The notes beneath the pieces were generated by a model that was given only the letters and a program-made list of their open reading frames with translations, made no database searches and was not told the origin of the DNA. Source: Cucumis sativus (taxonomy: Eukaryota; Streptophyta; Magnoliopsida; Cucurbitales; Cucurbitaceae). From it: 64,000 nucleotides of DNA. Positions within the stretch are counted from its first letter, which is position 1. Each line of letters starts with the position of its first letter. This document shows positions 56,041 through 64,000 of the stretch, piece after piece. Location of the stretch: the NCBI RefSeq assembly GCF_000004075.3, contig NC_026661.2:18814307-18878306 (forward strand), written 5' to 3'. Position numbers and translations under genes: made by a program.

Positions 56041-59021
56041 ATGATTGATAGTTTTTGTTTGAATCCTGGAATCCATGGGATTACTTCTTCTTTATCACTG
56101 AATGCAGCTCTTGATGTTCGTGTAAATCCCTCTCAAGTTAGTACAGCCGTTCGGTCTTCCTCGTCGTCGGTGGTTGAGAAATCCTCGAAAACGATAACTC
56201 CGTCTCCGTCCTCTTCTTCGTCTGCTTCGTCTTCATCGTTTCTCAAGTTTTCTTTGAAGTATCCATTGCAATCTCTATGGAGTCGGGGTGGTGAAAATGG
56301 GAATTCCAGGCGTGGTGGTTTGGCGCTTGACGACGCTGTTTTGGTGGAGAGTGAGGTTGATCGGAGAGTTGTTCCTGAGGAGGAAAGTGAAAATGTAGCA
56401 ACGGGATCAGAGTGGAGAAGTGGCAACTGGGTGATGAAGATTTTACGAGTTAGATCTCTGTGGAGAGAGGACGAGAAGCAGGGAAGTGGTGAAGATGAGC
56501 TTGGAAGCGAGAGGGAAGAAGACCGTGTAGTGGAAGATCGAGAAACTTCTTGTGATGAAGAAGAGTTTTGTGATACTTGTAAAATCGTTGAGGAAGAAGA
56601 TGAAAAGGAGATTGAATTTGATAAACATTCGTTTTCAAGATTGCTTCGACGGGTTTCCTTAGCTGAAGCGAGGTTATATGCTCAAATGTCGTATTTAGGA
56701 TGCCTTGCATACTCCATTTCCGAAATTAAGGTACAGATTCTGATTCAACGACGACAATTTTGTAATTTGTTTCATAAATTAGAGAACCCCATGTTAAGAT
56801 CTGTATGCTAATCAAGAAAGTCTGGGTGGCTCTCGACGATAAATTGCTGCATTCTCCAGTGAAAATTTACAACTACAAGAATTAAGAAACAATCTGGAAT
56901 GCTCCTGTTCTGTTGCTTTGTTGGTTTTAGCTTCATTTAATTACATGCTCTGTTGAGTTATAGCTTGATAAACTGAAGTTTTGGTTCTTTTGTTGAAGAT
57001 TCTTATAAATCTGATTTTTTTTTTGTTAATCCAGCCAAAGAATCTGCTGAGATATTATGGTCTACGTTATATAACATCTTCAATAGAAAAGAGGGAATTG
57101 GCTTTGAAAACTGAGAAAACCCAAGAGCCAGATGAATCTAAAGAGGCTGAAAAGGACATAAACAATGATGTTGATTGTGAAGAAGGGCAGAAAAAGGATG
57201 GAATAAGTGCATCTACTGCTTATGAGATTGCTGCCTCTGCTGCTTCTTATTTGCATTCTCGTACCATAAAAATACTACCATTCAGATCTTCTAAAACTGA
57301 GGATTCACTTGAAGCAAGTCAGAACAATGATGATATGATGAACTCAGACATGGTTTCTTTGATGGCAACCACAGATTCGGTTACCGCTGTCGTTGCTGCA
57401 AAGGAGGAAGTAAAGCAGGCTGTTGCAGACAATTTGAATTCAACTCGGTCCTCGCCGTGCGAATGGTATGTTTGTGATGACGTTGAGAGCAGCACAAGAT
57501 TCTTTGTCATTCAGGTACATTTCCCTTCCCTCTTGCCAGAAAAAGAATAAATTGAAGAGTAGCTTAGGTTGAGATTACGTGATGCTTGCTTGCATTTGAT
57601 CGATTTTAAAGATCTTTTGTTCTATTTGGATCGGTCCTTTGGAATGTTAATCTGATGCTAAAACAGTATTATATACCTTAACAATCACCTGTGTGACCAT
57701 TCGTTTGTACTTGGCCTAATTTAATGAACTTTCTCTCTTTGGTGCAGGGATCTGAATCACTGGCATCTTGGCAAGCAAATTTGCTTTTTGAACCAATCGA
57801 TTTCGAGGTACAACTTCTTGCTTCAAACTTTTTAAAATCAATTGCTTTAGTTCGCTTATAAGTTTGCCATAAATGTTTTAGAAATGATGAATCTTTAAAT
57901 ATGCAACAAACTGATATATGTGTTCAAATGTCTTGTTATATAGGGACTAGGAGTCCTTGTCCACAGAGGAATCTACGAGGCTGCTAAAGGAATGTATGAA
58001 CAGATGTTGCCCGATGTCCTTGAACACCTAAAATCCCACGGTGACCGTGCAACCTTTCGATTTACCGGACATTCTCTCGGGGGAAGTTTGGCACTGCTTG
58101 TAAATCTCATGCTCTTGATAAGAAATGAGGTTCCTGTTTCTTCCTTGCTTCCTGTCATTACATTTGGTGCACCATCCATAATGTGTGGAGGCGACCGTTT
58201 ACTTCATAAACTTGGTTTACCTCGGAACCACCTTCAAGCTGTAACATTACATAGAGACATAGTTCCACGAGCCTTCTCGTGCCAGTATCCAAACCACGTA
58301 GCAGAACTTCTTAAAGCGGTCAATGGGAACTTCAGGAATCATCCATGTTTAAGGAACCAGGTGAGCTTCAAATCTTATATCGATTTTTCTGTGACAAATG
58401 CATGTTTAAGTGTCATATTCTAACTATTATGAACTATATAAACTGCAGAAATTGTTGTATGCTCCAATGGGCGAGCTTCTAATTCTTCAGCCCGATGAGA
58501 AATTCTCTCCAAGCCATGATCTCCTTCCTTCAGGTAGTGGTCTGTATCTACTAAGCTGTCCACAATCTGATGCCAATGATGCAGAGAAGGAACTCCGAGC
58601 AGCACAGATGGTATTCTTAAACACGCCTCATCCACTCGAGACTCTTAGCGATCGATCCGCTTACGGTTCAGGTGGAACAATCCAAAGAGATCACGACATG
58701 AATTCATACCTAAAATCAGTCCGAGGAGTGATCCGTCAAGAACTAAACCGTATAAGGAAAGCAAGGAGACAACATCGACGAAAGGTCTGGTGGGCTCTCG
58801 TGTCTCCAGGAAAAGTTGATTTAGGAATAGTAGTAGGACGACCCACCATTTCGATCAACCTTGGACAGGACCAGTTCAACTTCTCTGGGATCCTGCAAAC
58901 AGGAAGAGAGTCATTGAGACGGTTCAGTCGACTCGTTGCTTCACAACATATGAATCTGCTTGTGGTGCTGTTACTCCCTGCTAGAATGCTATTCTTTGAA
59001 GTCAACAGGGTGGTTGGTTAA
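56041..59021 (+). CDS. Plastid lipase (class 3 lipase, PLIP2/PLIP3 type phospholipase A1)
   Basis: Releases fatty acids from plastid membrane glycerolipids; in Arabidopsis PLIP2 and PLIP3 are ABA-induced and feed jasmonate synthesis. Exons: 56041-56730, 57035-57514, 57748-57807, 57944-58360, 58449-59021; GT-AG, in phase, 2,220 nt, 739 residues. The N terminus is Ser-rich with few acids, consistent with a chloroplast transit peptide. Residues about 100-210 are Glu/Asp-rich. The lipase core has the nucleophile elbow GHSLGG (S454) and a DIVP motif (D515) that fits the catalytic Asp. Residues in 390-411 ([17 protein letters not shown]) match the lid-proximal part of the family. The first in-frame ATG at 56041 is chosen; a GTG further upstream at 56008 is in frame but has no reason to be used. 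Whether it is closer to PLIP2 or PLIP3 needs a tree. Confidence 0.9.
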
Positions 59022-60966
59022 GACTTGAGAAGATCAAAAGATTATGTTATTGTTCTTCATCTGGTTTCTTGTCGTTTTTTTGGTGGAGCTGGATGAATGG
59101 CCTATTTGTACAAATGGGGTTCAATTGGTGGTTGGCCAAACACTTTAGACGATTCTTTATTCATTGGTTCCAAACATAGACAGCAACATTAACTTACATG
59201 TTGCTAATTTAATGCAACAAAGCAAATATCATTTGTCAAAAGTCAAATGTTATATATAGAAATGAAAAAGTTCTTATACATTGTCTGTCAAAGGTGTTGT
59301 TGGAAGTTGTTCTCTGCCTTCAAGAAACAGTTGCTTGTACACTACTATTGTTCTTTTGTTTTGGTTTAAATCTTCATTGATAACGATGATTTGAACAATT
59401 ACTACACGCATTTGTATTCTTCAATTGTATTCTAGTTTCTGTATTTGTCAACAAGAAATTGTGGATCGAATTTGATAATAGTACAAAAGATCAACTTAGA
59501 AAAGACATTTTCGTCTCATTATATGGGCACGTATAATAAATATCCTCTGTGAAGTAGTTAACATTTTTCTAAAAATTAACTTTCAATATGGTGGGATTCT
59601 AAATCTTTCCCCATTCTTGTTTTGAATATTGAACAAATCATAAAGAAAAGAACATATTCATTTACATTTAATTATTTTGGAAATGCGCCGACCGACCAAC
59701 CAACCATCCTTCAAAAAACAATCTGTCTACACGTTTTAATGTACACACTCTACGTGTTCAGCACGTGGCTAACGACATGTAGAAGTCAGTCCAAGTTATC
59801 TGAATCCGACGTGTCGGTAAACAATTCACTTCTTTTTTTTTTCCTTTTTTTTTTTAAATTTTCTTCTCTCAATTATGAAATTTTCATTTCCAGACAAAAA
59901 AAAGAAGAAAAAGCTCATTTTCTTTTTCTTTTTCGTGCCTATCCATCCAACAAGGAAATTCTCAATTGTGATTCCATATTTAAAACTTATTCATTTATTT
60001 GTAAAATCTATATTAATTTAGACTAGCTTCAAAAGTTTTATTATAAGCAGATTATAAGTTTATGAATGAGGATGATAAGATTGTAACTAATTATTGTTAA
60101 TGGATTCGTAATAATGGAGAGTTTCTAAAAGGTGACGTACTTACCTCTCTAAACTTAGAGAAATTAACTATTTATTTGAGATGATGTTTGAAGTGATATT
60201 TTATTAATAGTTAAAATGTAATCCAAGTTCTAACTTTACAATCATTGGAATTTATGAGAAATTGAAGTATATGATTGAAAAGTGAAAAAGAAAAAAAAAA
60301 AGGAAGTGTGTAGAAATTGTGAAATAAGAATTGCTTTTGAAGGAAAAGCGTCGCTGATCCATTGGAATAATCATTACTGCCTACTCGCACTTCCAAGGGG
60401 CGTGGAGAGTGTGTCTAGTTGTAACATTAATAACAACACCAATCACCCAAGCATGCCATAAATCTCTCAATTCACACATCATTTTGGCTCTTTTTCTTCT
60501 TCAAAATTTGTAAGAAACTACGCTGATGAAAGTTTAAGTAAGAGCGACGTCCCATCGGCGGAGAAACTTAAAGGAAGCTTCGAGGGGTTGTCGTTCCCCA
60601 CTTGACGGCGGCCCAGTCGTCAAATTTGGCACCCAACCGGTAATGCCGGAGGAGTGAGAAAAGTCCGGCGGCGAAGTGAAAAATCCGTCGGCTGACAGCG
60701 ACGGATAGAATTATAGAAAACCAAAATGTAAAGAAGGTTAGAAAATGAAATTCATATATTTTTTATTCTAAATTTGATGTATCAAATTAAATAGTTTATT
60801 TTCAAAGATTTTCAAATTACTATATCAAACTATCAAACCAACACTAATTAGATATCTAACTTTAAACCCAGCTGATCAAACCCTAAACAAAACATTCTTC
60901 AATACAACACTTTTATTTCCCACTTTCTTTTCTTTTTATCAAACTATCGTTATGGATTATTTTTAG
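59022..60966. other. Lipase 3' flank and intergenic DNA with a GC-rich island
   Basis: Bases 59022-59600 are probably 3' UTR and flank of the lipase gene. The rest is AT-rich except for about 60530-60710, where CGGCGG-type words make a sharply GC-rich block without a start codon or recognisable protein. From about 60895 the sequence resembles the 3' flank of the gene at 63153-63368. Confidence 0.5.
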
Positions 60967-60967
60967 C

Positions 60968-61164
60968 TGCCAAATACGAAGAGAACCAAATGCATGCAAG
61001 ATATTAGCAAGAAATGATAAACCATGAATCATCACAGATTTCTAGTTTTTTGCTCTAAATTTTGGACTCACTTTTTGCAGCTTCTTCTACTTTTGTTGAC
61101 CATCTATCTAACTCCATCCCCTATGTTAACTTCCCTCTTTCACTTTGTGTCTCTGTTTCATTAG
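60968..61164 (-). pseudogene. Decayed copy of the last exon of the TMEM205/LEA-like gene
   Basis: Read on the minus strand from a CTTCAG splice-acceptor-like site (61165), it begins LMKQRHKV exactly as the intact exon at 63368, then continues with AAAGAGGGAAGTTAA, where the intact exon has GAGAGGGAAAGTAAC. Small indels produce several stop codons and frame changes, while ATGATTCATGGTTT, CTTGCTAATATC and GCATTTGGTTCTCTT remain recognisable. The likeness extends into the 3' flank (60895-60967 against about 63002-63070). It is a partial tandem duplicate, 2.2 kb from its source, no longer coding. Confidence 0.85.
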
Positions 61165-63152
61165 CTGAAGAACAGTAATGGAAGTACATGGTAGGGTGTT
61201 CGATATAATATTAAAACAATCTTCCTCCATTAGTGAATTAGTGATTTTATATGACTTCAAGCAAGAAACCACGTGTTTGAACTTTTGTGATGTCATTTAT
61301 TCTCTAAATAACATTAACTTGCGTGGTTTAGTCCGACTTAAACAAATTTATGAATTGTTCGTCAAGTTTTGTAATTATCTTTTGAATAATCAATGATTAA
61401 TCATTTCGAAAAAAATGTAGAATACCTATACATTTCTTTTCCCAGTAGGAGTTTTAATCTCCTCTCTTATAAATGGAAGCTTTTATGGAGTTTACAATTT
61501 CATAATTGCATTTTTTCTCACATTGATTGATTTGAAGATGTTAAATTGGAATCTCGAGTTAAGGTTCTCATGGCACATCTTTTTAACCGTGGCAACCAAT
61601 GGACCTCTTTATTTTATTGCTCTTAACTTAGCTTCCATGGAATAATTCGTTCGATTTTGTTTTGATGAAGAAACTATTTTGCTCAATTTCAGGCGTTGTC
61701 CTAGCTTAACTGACTTGGTTGTCTTCCTCAAAATTTGAGTGTTTTTATTTCATAAAGTTTCGAGATCTTGAAATTGTAGGATTTGAAAAGGATGGAAATT
61801 TTTTGAGAATTTTCAAATTTTCAAGAATATTTTGTTTCTACAAATTTCAAGATTTTGAGAAAGTTTTAATTTTTCTTGTTTAACATTAGCCCAATTAAGT
61901 TTTTCAATTTTATGGTATTGATTAAACACAGTCCTATGGTTTCATATAGCAATGTTATTTTCGATAAAGGACTAAGCCTTTTTACCTACTACTTTTTCTA
62001 ATCTCCAACTTCTATCTTTATTTTGTGACCCAAATTTTCTTTTTTAAAGGAATTGAATTTAAAAAAGCCACGAATAATAGTCTACATCTATTTTTAACCT
62101 CATTCGACACACGAGTTATTTTTCCCTTTACAATCCAAAACATTCATAATTTTCAAACTATTTCATCTCAAAATATTCCTAAACTTTATATTATTTTGCA
62201 ATGATTTTTTCCATTTATTTCTTAAATTTATGCTCTCAAATCAACATTTATTCACAATATATTCTAATCATACCACAATGAAAATTTTATTTGCTAATTA
62301 TAACGATCTCAATCAAGTACCACAACTTTTTTTAAAAATTCCATCGAACTTGCTTCAGTTTGAATAATAAAAGTTTTAACAAAACTGTTTAGAAAACAAA
62401 TAAAGAAAAGAAAAGATCGTTTTCTTTTAAGATTTTCCATTGGTCACGACTCGTTTGCACAGGGTTCTTTATTTGAGGGGAAAAATACTTACACCGTACA
62501 AAATTTCAAGCTGCATCATTGCAATGGATAAAAGAACTCTCGGTTTCATCCATTGTTGTAAAGTATTTCAAGTTGGAAGCAATATCTTTTTGATTTATTT
62601 ATTTGAAAGAAGCAATACTTTTTAGTTCCAAGTGTAATTAAAGCAATCAGATTTCTAGAACAACCATGAGTTTTAATGTCGGCAAGGAGCAAGAAATTAC
62701 AAATTCATGGTGAAGGCCAACAGGGACTAGAGTGGGGTTTGAAATTAGGAGCAAGCAAAGAGAAAATGTCAAAATGACAAAAGAAAATCTTCGATATGAT
62801 TGGTGGTGGTGTTTTAGATATTTTCCCTCTATGTAGTCATCTTCCTCCTTACTATTTGATTCCTAAATAAAAGGATTTCACATAGAGTATAGAAACTCGG
62901 CATAGCTCGGACTAGTAGAAATATAACAAAATCCCTTTGCAGCAATGGACAAAAAAACAAGCAACATTCCTCTGACAGACACTAAACATAGACAGTGATA
63001 TCAATACAACACCTTTATTTCCCATTTTTTTCTTCATCAAACCATCCAACGATATATGTTTAGTCTAGCAGAGAAAGAGAGCACTTGAGCAATTGCTTAA
63101 TGGATGTAAAACTACAGTCATACACTTAAAAGGGGAAGGAGAACATTTTGAG
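61165..63152. other. Intergenic region between the exon pseudogene and its source exon
   Basis: AT-rich and without a supported gene. Two short stretches (about 61540-61640 and 62450-62600) have slightly more balanced codon-like composition but no family resemblance and no start, so I leave them uncalled. Confidence 0.5.
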
Positions 63153-63368
63153 TTACAGATTAAGTTTACCTGCCAGATACCAGGAGTGCATTGCAAGACT
63201 ACCAAATGCTAGGATATTAGCAAGAGAAGACAACCCATGAATCATCCCGAATTTCTTGTTCATTGCTGCAAGTTTTGGGTTCACTTTTGCAACTTCTACA
63301 TTTTTTGACCATCCAACTTCCTCGCCAATGTTACTTTCCCTCTCCACTTTGTGTCTTTGTTTCATCAG
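63153..63368 (-). CDS. Last exon of a TMEM205-like / 'LEA-like' membrane protein (partial)
   Basis: The exon starts after the acceptor TTCTTCAG at 63369 and runs to TAA 63153-63155, 71 residues. It reads LMKQRHKVERESNIGEEVGW and ends SFGSLAMHSWYLAGKLNL-like (here AFGSLAMHSWYLAGKLNL). This is the well conserved C terminus of plant proteins annotated as late embryogenesis abundant or DUF4149/TMEM205 family (At3g62580 type), with one transmembrane helix (HGLSSLANILAFGSLAMHSW). The open frame continues to 63533 but that part is intron. Earlier exons must lie further right, mostly or wholly beyond the window. The molecular role is unknown. A decayed duplicate of this exon lies at 60968-61164. Confidence 0.85.
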   Translation of the reverse strand: MMKQRHKVERESNIGEEVGWSKNVEVAKVNPKLAAMNKKFGMIHGLSSLANILAFGSLAMHSWYLAGKLNL

Positions 63369-64000
63369 CTGAAGAACAAGAATGGAAAGAACAGAAGAGA
63401 TGGAGTTGAATTGTTTTATTGTAATATATTGAGATATAGGAAGTTCAAAGCAGGTAAAATTAGGATGAACAGAGAGAAGTGTGAGACTATCAAGCATATG
63501 AAGCATTGTGGTAGGTGTCTGGGATGGTGGCATTTTTTTATGAATTTGATCAATAACTTTCTATCTCTTACTTAATAATGATTTCCTGGCTCAAGAATGT
63601 AATGTAGTTCGGGAAATATGAATAACAATCACTACATTAATCAACAACAAAACAAGATTAAATAAAGCAATCGATAAGGCTTTGACACTTGACAGTAAAA
63701 TTGTCAGCAAAAAGGCCTACAACCATGTGGACCACAAGTTCGATGATTGACTTATTTATGGTTCTAGCTTCAATGTCGTATGCCCTGTAAGTCTATCTCT
63801 CCATCTCGGTGTCTCATAAGTCAAATGAATTCTGAATTCCCTTCTCAGCTTTTTTTTCCATAAGTCTTATCTCTTCATCTCATTGTATTAGATGCTTTTG
63901 ACTGGTCGTTGGCTTGCTTTGATAATATGTTTTAATTCTTGCATCTATTTTGGCTGGGCTTCCTCTAAATGATTCAAAGAAGATGGTTTGATTGGGTTTA
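63369..64000. other. Intron or upstream part of the TMEM205-like gene
   Basis: No further exon of the family could be recognised. On the minus strand a stretch after TTACAG at about 63789 is open for about 40 codons (AYDIEARTINKSIIELVVHM...) but resembles nothing I know and is followed by a stop, so it is not called as an exon. Confidence 0.5.

Noticed and set aside
63369-63533. N-terminal extension of the TMEM205-like exon
   Set aside because: The peptide lacks family resemblance and a good splice acceptor precedes LMKQRHKV.

Overview
This window is nuclear DNA from a flowering plant. Genes are interrupted by many short GT-AG introns, the proteins closely resemble eudicot ones, and the intergenic DNA is very AT-rich, with poly(A/T) runs and long (AT)n tracts. 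A fold-back repeat built from TATCA-TGATAG palindromes resembles ones I associate with cucurbit genomes, so a cucumber or melon relative is my best guess. That assignment is inference, not proof.

Layout. At the left edge, bases 3-149 hold the last codons of a probable class I/II aminotransferase (+). About 11 kb of gene-poor, repeat-bearing DNA follows. Three intronless genes come next: a single-finger C2H2 repressor-type zinc-finger protein (11268-11789, +) and two genes with the C-terminal DUF761 motif (13478-14083, -; 20699-21259, +). A complete 22-exon CTP synthase gene occupies 23895-30634 (-), with an intact solo LTR in its twelfth intron. Then come 8 kb of AT-rich intergenic DNA, ending in a degenerate repeat array.

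The right third is gene-dense: a PDI of the PDIL2-1 (P5/ERp38-like) type (38917-42737, -), the ER co-chaperone ERdj3B (44652-48305, +), the TFIID subunit TAF13 (50141-51736, -), a plastid lipase of the PLIP2/PLIP3 type (56041-59021, +), and the last exon of a TMEM205/'LEA-like' membrane protein (63153-63368, -) with a decayed copy of that exon at about 60970-61164. I reassembled all the multi-exon genes by splice sites and reading phase; every junction keeps frame and gives proteins of normal family length (561, 361, 344, 135 and 739 residues).

How they work together. The PDI and ERdj3B genes are head to head and both make ER-lumen folding factors. Their shared 1.9 kb holds a perfect ERSE-I on the ERdj3B side, a TGACGTG pair including TGACGTGG on the PDI side, and four site II (TGGGCY) motifs, which suggests a shared unfolded-protein-response region. 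The lipase promoter has five ACGT cores, fitting the known ABA response of the PLIP2/PLIP3 pair. The order ERdj3B - TAF13 - PLIP - TMEM205-like merges two Arabidopsis segments (At3g62580-62600 and At1g02660-02680), as expected if this is one unfractionated ancestral block. I found no entirely new system; the best leads are the bidirectional ER-stress region, the solo LTR, the exon pseudogene and several uncharacterised repeats.
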